From assembly GCA_031270685.1 (NCBI GenBank), contig JAISXA010000057.1:1-41160 (forward strand): a stretch of DNA of 41,160 bases. The letters are read 5' to 3'. The DNA comes from Planctomycetota bacterium. Its GTDB lineage: Bacteria; Planctomycetota; SZUA-567. Made by a program: the position numbers and the translations under genes. Shown here in pieces: positions 1 through 7,427 of the stretch; the stretch's first letter is position 1, and each line of letters opens with the position of its first letter. The notes beneath the pieces are model-generated. The model had not been told where the DNA came from. It ran no database searches and saw only the letters and a program-made list of their open reading frames with translations.

Positions 1-1395
1 AATGCCCGCGATTTGCATGAGCAGTCCCGAAGCGGCTCGTTGCCCTGTGGAGAGCGGATATATGGGCAATGCAGCGATTGTTCCCAAGGTTGCGCTGAAA
101 CCATCACCTATCTGGTCAAGAATGCGGCGGTGGTCGTGCATTCACCCATCGGCTGTTGCAACAACGCATCCAATTACCACATTCAATCCGGCATTGTCAC
201 CAAGCTCAGGGGGACGGTTCCGGTGCCGGTGCGGGTGATCTGTTCCAACATCTCCGAACAGGAAACCGTCTACGGCGGACGGGAAAAGTTGCGGGAAGCG
301 ATTGACGAGGCATACCGGCGATTCCATCCGGCGGCGGTGTTTGTGCATTCGTCGTGCGCGGCCGGCATTGTCGGCGACGACATTGAATCCGTGGCCGACG
401 AGAAGGAGGATGAGCTGGGCATACCGGTGGTGCCGGTGTATTGCGAAGGCTTCAAATCGAAGATTTGGGCCACCGGGTTTGACGCCGCCTTCCACGGAAT
501 CCTCCGCAAAATCGTCCGGCCCGCGGAGAAAAAACAGCCCGACCTGGTGAACCTGTTCAATTTCGAGGGCAGCGACACATTCAGGCCGATGCTGGAAAAA
601 CTGGGATTGCGCACCAATTATGTCATCCCGCTTGCCGATGTCGACGTCATAGCGACGCTTTCCGAGGCTGCCTGCACGGCGCATATTTGCGAGACGCTGG
701 CAATGTACGCGGCGAAAGCGCTGGAGCAGAATTTCGGCGTTCCGGAAGTGAAATCCCCGCCGCCTTTCGGCCTGGAATGGACTGACCGCTGGTTGCGCGA
801 GGTGGCCAGGCTCACCGGCAGGGAAAACGTCGTCGAGGACGTCATCGCGGCCGAGCATGCCCGGGTGTTGCCTGACATAGAAAAAGTGCGCGCCGGGCTG
901 AAAGGCAAAAAAGCCTATATCTTCGCCGGCGACTCCTATGCCCACAGCCTGGCCAATGCGGCGCTGGATATCGGCCTCGAAGTCATCGGCATCACCACGC
1001 TCCATCATGACCAATTGACGGACGGCAAGGACAACGCCTTGGATTCCCTGGGTCAGCTGGTGAATGAAAGGGGAAATATCGAGCCGTTTACGGTCTGCAA
1101 CAAACAGCCTTTCCAGTTGTTCAAGATAATGAAAAAAATCCGTCCCGATATCTTGATCGTCAGGCACATGAACATGACCGTTCTGGGCAGCAAACTGGGC
1201 ATTCCGACCATTCTCGAAGGCGACGTCAACATCAGCGCCGGCTACGACGGCATCGCCAAACTGGGTCGGCGCATCGAAAAGGCGATACGGACGCGGAAGA
1301 TATTGGAAACCATCGCCAGCCATGTCGAACTGCCCTATTCGGAGTGGTGGCTTGAGGAAGAGGATCCCTTTTATTTCGAGCGGGGGCGGGCATGA
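1..1395 (+). CDS. Nitrogenase component 1-like alpha subunit (5' end outside window)
   Basis: This is a nitrogenase MoFe-protein/NifE-type component-1 homologue, a family that reduces substrates using electrons from a NifH-like ATPase. The frame is open from base 1, so the gene is partial; the TTG at 13 used by the ORF track is probably not the start. Counting from that TTG, Cys27 (QGCAE), Cys48 or 49 (PIGCCNN) and Cys115 (SSCAAGIVGDD) fit the three P-cluster-type ligands of an alpha subunit. Extra Cys at 12, 20 and 23 precede them. SNISEQETVYGG is the family's conserved strand. Cys226 in AHICETL sits where NifD places its FeMo-co cysteine. The C-terminal loop (LEGDVNISAGYDG) shows no obvious equivalent of the cofactor histidine. 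It overlaps the beta-like gene by ATGA. It could be NifE-like, a methylthio-alkane reductase-type MarD, or a new class; NifD of a true nitrogenase looks unlikely. Confidence 0.85.
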   Translation, partial: NARDLHEQSRSGSLPCGERIYGQCSDCSQGCAETITYLVKNAAVVVHSPIGCCNNASNYHIQSGIVTKLRGTVPVPVRVICSNISEQETVYGGREKLREAIDEAYRRFHPAAVFVHSSCAAGIVGDDIESVADEKEDELGIPVVPVYCEGFKSKIWATGFDAAFHGILRKIVRPAEKKQPDLVNLFNFEGSDTFRPMLEKLGLRTNYVIPLADVDVIATLSEAACTAHICETLAMYAAKALEQNFGVPEVKSPPPFGLEWTDRWLREVARLTGRENVVEDVIAAEHARVLPDIEKVRAGLKGKKAYIFAGDSYAHSLANAALDIGLEVIGITTLHHDQLTDGKDNALDSLGQLVNERGNIEPFTVCNKQPFQLFKIMKKIRPDILIVRHMNMTVLGSKLGIPTILEGDVNISAGYDGIAKLGRRIEKAIRTRKILETIASHVELPYSEWWLEEEDPFYFERGRA

Positions 1396-2744
1396 GCGGG
1401 GTCATTGAACAGCCACGATTTTCCTGCGCCCTCGCCGCCCAACAGACGGTGCTTGCCATTCCCAGGGCGCTCCCCATCGTTCACGCCGGTCCGGGCTGCT
1501 CGGCCAAGGTTTTTCAATTCGCATCCTATGGCGCCGGGTATCAGGGGGAAGGCTATGGCGGCGGCTGGGCCGTCAGCTGCACCAATTCGAGCGAGCAGGA
1601 GGTGGTTTTCGGCGGCGAAGACAAGCTGCGGCAACTGATAACGGGCGCTCTCCAGGTGTTGAAGAGCGACATGTTTGTCGTTCTTTCCGGCTGCACCGCC
1701 GGAATCGTCGGCGACGACGTGGAACAGGTCGCCTCCGAATTCGCGGACGCCGACCGGCCGGTGATCGGCGCGGAGACTTCCGGCTTCAAGGGCAACAGCT
1801 ATTTCGGCCACGAACTGGTGGTCAAGAAAATCATCGGGCGGCTTCTGGACGACGCGGAACCGGATATCCGGCCCGGCCTGGTCAACGTATTTTCCGTCGT
1901 TCCCGGCCAGAATCCCTTCTGGCGGGCGGATCTTGAGGAGATCAAGCGCCTTCTGCAGGCTGTCGGCCTCGGCGTCAACATCCTATTCGGAAACGAATCG
2001 GCCGGGGTGAGCGAATGGCGCGACATTCCCAACGCCCAGTTCAACCTGGTGTTGTCCTCATGGGTCGGACTGGAGACGGCGGAGCTGTTGAGGGAAAAAT
2101 ACGGCACGCCGTATTTCCACTTTCCCTATGTGCCGATGGGCGCGGCGGGGACCTCGAAATTCCTGCGCGCGATCGGAGACTTCGCCGCGCTTCCGGCCTC
2201 GCGGGTGGAAGCGGTGGTGGCCGGGGAGGAGAAGCGTTTTTACGGCTACTTCGTGGCGCTGGCCGATTTCATTTCCGAATCGCGCAATAATCTGCCCTTT
2301 GACCTGTACGTCATAGCCGACAGCAGCTACGCCATCGGCGCCGCCGATTACCTGGTCAACGAACTGGGTTTCGCGCCGCAAATGATTTACCTAACCGACG
2401 TGGCTGACACGAGAAAGCATGCCGCGATTGAAAGGATTCTTCTGGATTCGTCGCCCGAATTCGCCGGCCGCGTCCGTTTTGAAATGGATGGCGGGAAAAT
2501 CCAGGCCGATTTGCGGGCGCGGCTGGGGAATTCCGGTCAGGCCGCGATTCTGGGCAGCACCTGGGAGGACGCCCTGGCGGCGGAAAACAACAATCTTCTG
2601 GTGCGGATGAGCTTGCCGATAAACGATGACGTGATAGTTACCCGCAGCTTCGCCGGGTACAACGGCGGCTTGCGCCTGCTTGAAGAAATCTATGCCGGCG
2701 TTTTTCGCAAAGGCAATATCGCCCAGACCACCCAGACGCAGTAG
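1392..2744 (+). CDS. Nitrogenase component 1-like beta subunit
   Basis: This 450-aa component-1 homologue is the likely partner of the preceding alpha-like protein, forming a heterotetramer reduced by an iron protein not in the window. Cys12 (FSCALA), Cys36 (GPGCSAK) and Cys101 (LSGCTAGIVGDDV) match the three P-cluster cysteines of NifK/NifN-type subunits, and TNSSEQEVVFGGEDKL is the family signature between the second and third. It starts directly with the first cysteine motif and lacks the N-terminal extension that many NifK proteins carry. The start ATG overlaps the upstream stop (ATGA), so translation is probably coupled. All six bridging-cluster cysteines being present across the pair argues for a redox-active complex. 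The substrate is unknown; neighbours point to an amino-acid-like compound. Confidence 0.85.
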   Translation: MSGVIEQPRFSCALAAQQTVLAIPRALPIVHAGPGCSAKVFQFASYGAGYQGEGYGGGWAVSCTNSSEQEVVFGGEDKLRQLITGALQVLKSDMFVVLSGCTAGIVGDDVEQVASEFADADRPVIGAETSGFKGNSYFGHELVVKKIIGRLLDDAEPDIRPGLVNVFSVVPGQNPFWRADLEEIKRLLQAVGLGVNILFGNESAGVSEWRDIPNAQFNLVLSSWVGLETAELLREKYGTPYFHFPYVPMGAAGTSKFLRAIGDFAALPASRVEAVVAGEEKRFYGYFVALADFISESRNNLPFDLYVIADSSYAIGAADYLVNELGFAPQMIYLTDVADTRKHAAIERILLDSSPEFAGRVRFEMDGGKIQADLRARLGNSGQAAILGSTWEDALAAENNNLLVRMSLPINDDVIVTRSFAGYNGGLRLLEEIYAGVFRKGNIAQTTQTQ

Positions 2745-2766
2745 ACGGACTTGGGAGTCGGCTAAC

Positions 2767-3222
2767 TTGGGAAACGGCAGGCGAACATGTTTAGTGGCGA
2801 TAACCTCCAGCGATGGCGGGCATATCGACCTGCACTTCGGCAAGGCGCGGGAATTTCATATTGTCGAACTCGATGTCGACAAGGGCGAATGGATTTCGCG
2901 AGAGATACGCGCCATCGCCGCCGCTTCAGCCGATATTGGCGGGATTGACGGGTTTGAAGGGGAATATGGCGGCGGTTGCACCGGGTCCCGCGATCAGTTG
3001 CTGCGCGGCATAGGCGATCTTTTAGCGGACTGCCGGTATCTGTTGACCAGGAAAATCGGCATAAGGCCATACAAATTTCTCATGCAACGCGGCATCAGCA
3101 GCCTGGAATCGCCATTGGAGATTTCGGATGCGTTGGGGAAACTGGCCGTTTACCTCAGGAAGAAAAACATTACGGAGCGGGAGCCGGTCCATGGGAAAGC
3201 TGTCGTACCCGGATTTCTTTAA
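2767..3222 (+). CDS. NifX / NifB C-terminal domain-like cofactor-binding protein
   Basis: This 151-aa protein belongs to the dinitrogenase iron-molybdenum cofactor family (NifX, NafY, NifB C-terminal domain), which binds or carries NifB-co-type clusters. The fold is visible as VAITSSDGGHIDLHFGKAREFHIVEL at the N-terminus, a central GGGCTGSRDQLLRGIGDLLADCRYLL, then RKIGIRPYKFLMQRGI. The ORF track begins at 2680 inside the previous gene; I prefer TTG at 2767, which follows a GGGAG ribosome site about 10 bases upstream. The 3' end overlaps the next gene by 32 bp in another frame. Placement directly after the alpha/beta pair suggests it delivers or protects a complex Fe-S cofactor for them. Whether it is a carrier or a processing factor cannot be told. 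Confidence 0.75.
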   Translation: MGNGRRTCLVAITSSDGGHIDLHFGKAREFHIVELDVDKGEWISREIRAIAAASADIGGIDGFEGEYGGGCTGSRDQLLRGIGDLLADCRYLLTRKIGIRPYKFLMQRGISSLESPLEISDALGKLAVYLRKKNITEREPVHGKAVVPGFL

Positions 3223-4834
3223 CCATGTTTTCGGGCCGGTCATGCAGCCTGGATCCAGCGGCGCGTTCGCCGGCGTCTGCCGGATCGGCAATGTTGCGCG
3301 CGCGCTGGTTCCCGGCGAACCGCGCCGGGTGCGATTCGCCTTCAATCCGGACCACCGCCGCCTCTGCGATCTCGTGAATTTCATGTCGGATCGCGGTTAC
3401 ATCGGCGGCGTTCTCGGACTGGGAACGGATGACGAAAGGTTGTTCTCCGCCCATGAATTGGCCGCCGGTCGGGGGCTGGCGTATGATTTCGCCATCCTGG
3501 ACCGTGCCGACGCCAACGCGCGGGCCGACAGCGTGCGGATACGCATAGAGGACGGCGAGGGCGGACAGGGAAGACTGTGGGCGACTTCCGTTGGCGGCGG
3601 CATGATAATGGTCCATGCCATCAACGGCTTCGCCGTCGAATGGCAGGCCGACAGCCATGCCGTTCTGGTGGAGGATCCGAATCGCGAAATAAACGGCGAA
3701 ACGCTTGGCTCCCTCCGGCGGATGTTGGGCGGACTTTTGCTGGATGTGGTCAAGACGTGGAATGATACCGGCGGCGTCGGCTATTTTATTGAAACATCGA
3801 AAGAAGCATCCGGCGATATTGTTGCGGCATTGCCCCCTGCGAACCGCCTTAAACCGATACGCCTGCCGGCGTTGCTGCCCGTAGTGAGCGCCGGGGATAA
3901 AAAGCCGCAATTGTTCCGGACGGTCGCCGAGTGGCGGCAGGTGGCCGAGGACGGAGGCATATCGTTCGTCCAGGCGGCCATTGAATATGAAAAGGCATCC
4001 TCGGGGTGGACGGAGGAGGAGATTTGGCGCTACTTCGGGATGCTGGCCGACCTTCTGCGCCGGCAAATCCACTCCCTTGGGGAAGTGGGGGTCGACAACG
4101 CCAAAGACACGCCGTTGTTGCCGATTTATGGGCGGAAATGGGACGCCCACGTCGCGGCCGGGCATCGGCTCTGCGATGATCTTACCGCCCGCATACTCGG
4201 GTACGCGTTTTCCACCAACGCCAAATTGCCGGGCGTGAGGATCGTTCCCGGCCCCATGGGAACCGGCGGCGGCTACCTGTTTTCAGCCCTCTTCGCCGTT
4301 CATGAAATGCGGGGCTTCGGCGGCGATAAACTGCTTGAGGCCCTGGTCGTGGCCGCCGGCCTCGGCGCATTGGCCTATACCCACACCAACGCCAGCGGGC
4401 AAGTCGGTTGCGTCGGCGAGACGGGCGTTTGTTGCGCCATGGCCGCCGGCGCGACAGTCTGGCTTGCCGGCGGCGACGGGCGGCAGGTTGAAAACGCGGC
4501 GTCAATGGCGCTTCAGGCGCATGTGGGCATTCCCTGCGACCCCATTGCCGGCGGCCTGGAATTCCCCTGCATCACGCGGACGCTGCGGGCGGCGGTCACG
4601 GCGCCGCTGTATGCCGACCTGGCCCTTGCCGGCATTGATCCGTTGATCCCCTATCATGAAATGCTTCAGGAGATCGAGCGGCATTATTCCGCCACCCCGG
4701 CCCGGGAACTGTGCGGTCCGACCTGCGGGTGCAACCGCACGCCGACGGCCGATCGTTTGCGAAAACAACTGGAGGAGACCGGACTGGGGCGTCTGAAACG
4801 CGGCTTTGATCCGGTGGCGAGAGGTGGACTTTAG
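3191..4834 (+). CDS. Single-chain Fe-S L-serine dehydratase-like protein, atypical
   Basis: This 547-aa homologue of iron-sulfur L-serine ammonia-lyases (beta and alpha domains fused) would catalyse a [4Fe-4S]-assisted elimination. The N-terminus GPVMQPGSSGAFAGVCRIG aligns with the classic GPSSSHTAG motif, but the SSSHT core, including the substrate-binding His, is replaced. The alpha domain keeps three cysteines at about 407 (GCVGETG), 449 (CDPIAGG) and 460 (EFPCITR); the 42- and 11-residue spacings equal those I recall for the Legionella enzyme. A further cysteine cluster, ELCGPTCGCN, lies near the C-terminus, and there is no C-terminal Cys tail. The ORF track starts at 3128; ATG 3191 follows GGAGCGGGAG and gives the family N-terminus. 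The altered motif suggests a substrate other than serine, possibly a product of the adjacent nitrogenase-like complex or a sulfur amino acid. Confidence 0.8.
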   Translation: MGKLSYPDFFNHVFGPVMQPGSSGAFAGVCRIGNVARALVPGEPRRVRFAFNPDHRRLCDLVNFMSDRGYIGGVLGLGTDDERLFSAHELAAGRGLAYDFAILDRADANARADSVRIRIEDGEGGQGRLWATSVGGGMIMVHAINGFAVEWQADSHAVLVEDPNREINGETLGSLRRMLGGLLLDVVKTWNDTGGVGYFIETSKEASGDIVAALPPANRLKPIRLPALLPVVSAGDKKPQLFRTVAEWRQVAEDGGISFVQAAIEYEKASSGWTEEEIWRYFGMLADLLRRQIHSLGEVGVDNAKDTPLLPIYGRKWDAHVAAGHRLCDDLTARILGYAFSTNAKLPGVRIVPGPMGTGGGYLFSALFAVHEMRGFGGDKLLEALVVAAGLGALAYTHTNASGQVGCVGETGVCCAMAAGATVWLAGGDGRQVENAASMALQAHVGIPCDPIAGGLEFPCITRTLRAAVTAPLYADLALAGIDPLIPYHEMLQEIERHYSATPARELCGPTCGCNRTPTADRLRKQLEETGLGRLKRGFDPVARGGL

Positions 4835-4856
4835 GAGGAACTCGACGGAGGAAGAA

Positions 4857-5000
4857 ATGCCTATTGTACCGATAAATTTCCAGTTTCGATGTAGACCGCC
4901 GCGCGGAAAATGGAACCCCGGGAAACTTTGGAAAGAATCAAACCGCGGTTTGTTTGATTCTCGCCAAAAGTCCACGGTCAGTGAAATCCGGATTTTGTAA
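4857..5000 (+). CDS. Small ORF with strong Shine-Dalgarno, running into a repeat
   Basis: This 47-codon frame starts with ATG after a near-ideal GGAGGAAGAA site, 22 bases behind the serine dehydratase-like gene. The first ~15 codons (MPIVPINFQF) are unique; the remainder is encoded by the palindromic repeat at 4903-4975. I recognise no family. It could be a genuine peptide, or the intact start of a former gene whose body was replaced by the repeat. Confidence 0.2.
   Translation: MPIVPINFQFRCRPPRGKWNPGKLWKESNRGLFDSRQKSTVSEIRIL
4903..4975. repeat. Palindromic intergenic repeat, copy 1
   Basis: The core ACTTTGGAAAGAATCAAA is followed by an apex CGCGGTTTG and the inverted arm TTTGATTCTCGCCAAAAGT. 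The preceding CGGAAAATGGAACCCCG is shared with copies at 8241 and 23501. It lies between the serine dehydratase-like gene and the importer promoter and could form a hairpin that ends or protects the upstream transcript. Confidence 0.75.
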
Positions 5001-5024
5001 ACGCGATTGGCTCCATGGGATAAT
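4995..5024 (+). promoter_or_regulatory. Sigma70-type promoter of the amino acid importer
   Basis: TTGTAA (4995-5000) and GATAAT (5019-5024) are separated by 18 bp. A start near 5031 would leave a leader of about 25 bases containing the AAGGAGGAAG ribosome site of the binding-protein gene. It lies just after the palindromic repeat, so the importer can be transcribed apart from the nitrogenase-like genes. Confidence 0.55.
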
Positions 5025-5054
5025 TCGCAAATTCAAGAAGGAGGAAGGCGTATC

Positions 5055-5888
5055 ATGAAACCGTTCTGGATAAATCTATTCGGCGTACTCGTCGCCGCCC
5101 TGGCGACGGTATTCGGATCGGCGGCGCCGGCTCAGGAAGTCCGTAAAATAACCATCGCCTTTGATCAAACCCTGTTCCCCGTGGCTTACGCGGATGAAGA
5201 CGGCAACGTCACCGGTTGCGACATCGAAGCCATGAAGCTGGTGGACGAGCTTCTCCCCCAGTATGAATTCGAATTCGTGGCCTTGGATTTCAATTCCATA
5301 TTCGCCGGCCTGCAAACAGGCAAATTCCAGATCGCCCTCACCGACAGCTACTGGACCGAGGACCGGGCACGGAGATTCCTGTTCCCCCGGAACAATCTCG
5401 GCGCTTCGCTGATCGGCTCCTATACCCTGAACAAAAACGGGCCGGTCAAAACCTTGAGCGAAGCGGCCGAAAAGGGTCTTACCCTATCTCCACTCATGCC
5501 CGGCGACGGCCTGAATTACGTGATCATCGAGCACAACCGGACCCATCCCGACCGGCAGGTCACCCTGAACACGATCGATGATCCCGCCTCCTGGCGCAAC
5601 GCGTTCCCGTGGGTGGCGGAAGGCAGATATGGTTTCGCGCTTACCCAGAAGTTCATGTGGGATACGCTGGTGCTTGCCGAGGACGGGGCGTTCCACGACC
5701 TGCTTGGAGTGCTCACCTATACCGACTTCGACACCGTCAAAACCTGGCCGGTCATCAACAAGGACGAGACCGAGCTGGCGGAGGCGCTTAACGCCCCGCT
5801 CGCCAAGCTCAGGGCCGAGGGCACGCTCCGCAAGCTGGCCATCCAGTTCCATGGCTATGACACCTGGGAATTTTTGAGCGACAAGTGA
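5055..5888 (+). CDS. Polar amino acid ABC transporter, periplasmic binding protein (family 3)
   Basis: This 277-aa solute-binding protein of family 3 captures a small amino acid or analogue in the periplasm and hands it to the permeases encoded next. It has a signal peptide (MKPFWINLFGVLVAALATVFG) with a likely signal peptidase I cleavage after APA. There is no lipobox cysteine. The family body is recognisable in ITIAFDQTLFPVAYADEDG, GCDIEAMKLVDELL and the LQTGKFQIALTD segment. I chose ATG 5055 over the ORF-track start at 5007 because it follows AAGGAGGAAG and starts the signal peptide. The ligand cannot be read from sequence; the upstream serine dehydratase-like gene suggests an amino acid derivative. 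Confidence 0.88.
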   Translation: MKPFWINLFGVLVAALATVFGSAAPAQEVRKITIAFDQTLFPVAYADEDGNVTGCDIEAMKLVDELLPQYEFEFVALDFNSIFAGLQTGKFQIALTDSYWTEDRARRFLFPRNNLGASLIGSYTLNKNGPVKTLSEAAEKGLTLSPLMPGDGLNYVIIEHNRTHPDRQVTLNTIDDPASWRNAFPWVAEGRYGFALTQKFMWDTLVLAEDGAFHDLLGVLTYTDFDTVKTWPVINKDETELAEALNAPLAKLRAEGTLRKLAIQFHGYDTWEFLSDK

Positions 5889-5899
5889 CGATACGGCAC

Positions 5900-5933
5900 G
5901 GTACCGCGCCGCCGGCGCTGGCGGCGCGGTACC
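5900..5933 (+). promoter_or_regulatory. Intercistronic hairpin between binding protein and permease genes
   Basis: Two perfect 14-bp arms (GGTACCGCGCCGCC and its complement) flank a 6-base loop and are followed by GCATTTT. Such GC-rich hairpins behind binding-protein genes usually act as mRNA stabilisers or partial terminators, so that more binding protein than permease is made. The U-run is short, so read-through into the permeases is likely. Confidence 0.75.
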
Positions 5934-5957
5934 GCATTTTCGGCGTGAAGAGCCCGA

Positions 5958-6713
5958 ATGAACCCCAGGTTTATTTTTGAAACCTTCCTGAAACTTCTCC
6001 CGTATCTGACCGTGACCTTGGAGTACGTGTCGCTGTCGCTGCTGTTTGGAACGCTTCTCGGCTTCCTGGCGGCCGCCGCCAAACTCGGGCGCAACCGTCC
6101 GCTCCGTTGGCTGGCCAATGCCTATACGACCATCCTGCGCTGCACGCCGTCGGTCGTTCTCCTGTTCCTGGTTTTTTTCATCCTGCCGGCTGTTATGCGG
6201 AATTACCTGCGGATCAACGTCGACGCCTGGCCGGCTCTCTTCTTCGTTGTCGTGACCTTTACCCTTTTCCTGGGCGCATCGCAGTCCGAAGTCATGCGCG
6301 GCGCCTATCTGGCCGTGGATCGCGGACAGTTCGAGGCGGGGGTGTCGGTGGGAATGACCGAGTGGCAGTCATTCCGCCGCGTGGTCCTGCCGCAGGCGTT
6401 CTTCTTCGCCCTGCCCAACCTGACCAACACCGTCATTTATCTTTTCAAGGAAGGGTCGCTGGCCTTCACCATCGGGGTGGTCGACATAATGGGCAAGGCC
6501 TATCTGGTCAACGCCACCAACTTCGGCCTCAAGGCGCTGGATGTTTACCTGGCGCTGGCCCTCATCTATTGGCCCCTATCCGTTTTTTTTGAATGGCTGG
6601 GGCGGCTTCTGGAGCGGAGGTTCGGTTATACGCAGGTCAAGCCCGAAGCCGGGAAAACGGCCGAAAGCGTTCGCGGTCGCGGCCGGTCCTCGATTCGGGG
6701 GGTCAGGGCATGA
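5958..6713 (+). CDS. Polar amino acid ABC transporter, inner-membrane permease 1
   Basis: This 251-aa membrane protein is of the HisM/GlnP type. It has several hydrophobic helices, beginning with LLPYLTVTLEYVSLSLLFGTLLGFLAAA. The cytoplasmic EAA loop that docks the ATPase is visible as EAGVSVGMTEWQSFRRVVLP. It forms the transmembrane channel with the next gene product, which it overlaps by ATGA. The C-terminal tail (about 25 residues, Arg/Gly/Ser-rich) is not conserved in the family. Confidence 0.88.
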   Translation: MNPRFIFETFLKLLPYLTVTLEYVSLSLLFGTLLGFLAAAAKLGRNRPLRWLANAYTTILRCTPSVVLLFLVFFILPAVMRNYLRINVDAWPALFFVVVTFTLFLGASQSEVMRGAYLAVDRGQFEAGVSVGMTEWQSFRRVVLPQAFFFALPNLTNTVIYLFKEGSLAFTIGVVDIMGKAYLVNATNFGLKALDVYLALALIYWPLSVFFEWLGRLLERRFGYTQVKPEAGKTAESVRGRGRSSIRGVRA

Positions 6714-7411
6714 ATCTGGACTACGATTTCATGCTGGAAACGCTGTGGCTGGCGCTGCCGGGCATACTGGTCACCTTTGAGATAGCGCTGGTGGCGTCGG
6801 CGGCGGCCGTTCCCGTCGGACTTGTTCTTGGAATAATCCGCGCCAGGCGTGTGCCGCTTCTCAGCCAGCTGGCGCGGGTTTACATATCCTTCATCCGCGG
6901 CACACCGCTGATTTTGCAAATTTTTCTGGTGTATAACAGTTTTCCAAGCATTTTGGCCGTTGTCTTCGCCCGGCTGGGCGTTGAATACAATATTTTCAAC
7001 CTCAACCCCGTTGTTTACGCTTTCATTGTTTTCTCCATCAGCGAAACCGCCGTTCTGGCCGAGGTTTTCAGGGCCGCCATAACCACGGTCGACAAATCCC
7101 AGCTGGAAGCGGCGTATTCCGTGGGCATGACCGCTTTTCAGGGTTATCGGCGCATCGTCATTCCGCAGGCGATGAGCGCGGCCCTGCCGTCTTTATGCAA
7201 TTCCATAACCGACCTGATCAAGGCGACTTCGCTCGCCTTCACCATGTCGGTCATGGAAATCACCGCCATCGCCAAGAAGCAGGGCGCCATGAAACTATCC
7301 TTTATCGAGGCCTATCTCGATATATTTCTGCTGTATTGCATTTTGATCTTCACGGTGGAGAAGGTGCTGAAAATCTTGGAAAAACGCGCGCGCGCGTATC
7401 AACAGGCGTGA
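6710..7411 (+). CDS. Polar amino acid ABC transporter, inner-membrane permease 2
   Basis: This 233-aa second permease of the His/Glu/Gln/Arg family has a TM-rich sequence and an EAA loop [20 protein letters not shown]. The ORF track starts at 6593 inside the preceding gene; ATG 6710 overlaps that gene's stop (ATGA) and gives the normal N-terminus [19 protein letters not shown]. Two different permeases plus one ATPase match the usual heterodimeric architecture of this importer class. Confidence 0.88.
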   Translation: MNLDYDFMLETLWLALPGILVTFEIALVASAAAVPVGLVLGIIRARRVPLLSQLARVYISFIRGTPLILQIFLVYNSFPSILAVVFARLGVEYNIFNLNPVVYAFIVFSISETAVLAEVFRAAITTVDKSQLEAAYSVGMTAFQGYRRIVIPQAMSAALPSLCNSITDLIKATSLAFTMSVMEITAIAKKQGAMKLSFIEAYLDIFLLYCILIFTVEKVLKILEKRARAYQQA

Positions 7412-7427
7412 AAAACGGGGACAGACC

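Noticed and set aside
1-2744. A standard molybdenum nitrogenase (nifDK)
   Set aside because: The NifD cofactor histidine region is absent, the beta chain lacks the NifK N-terminal extension and no nif neighbours are seen; NifEN-like or a new class fits better.
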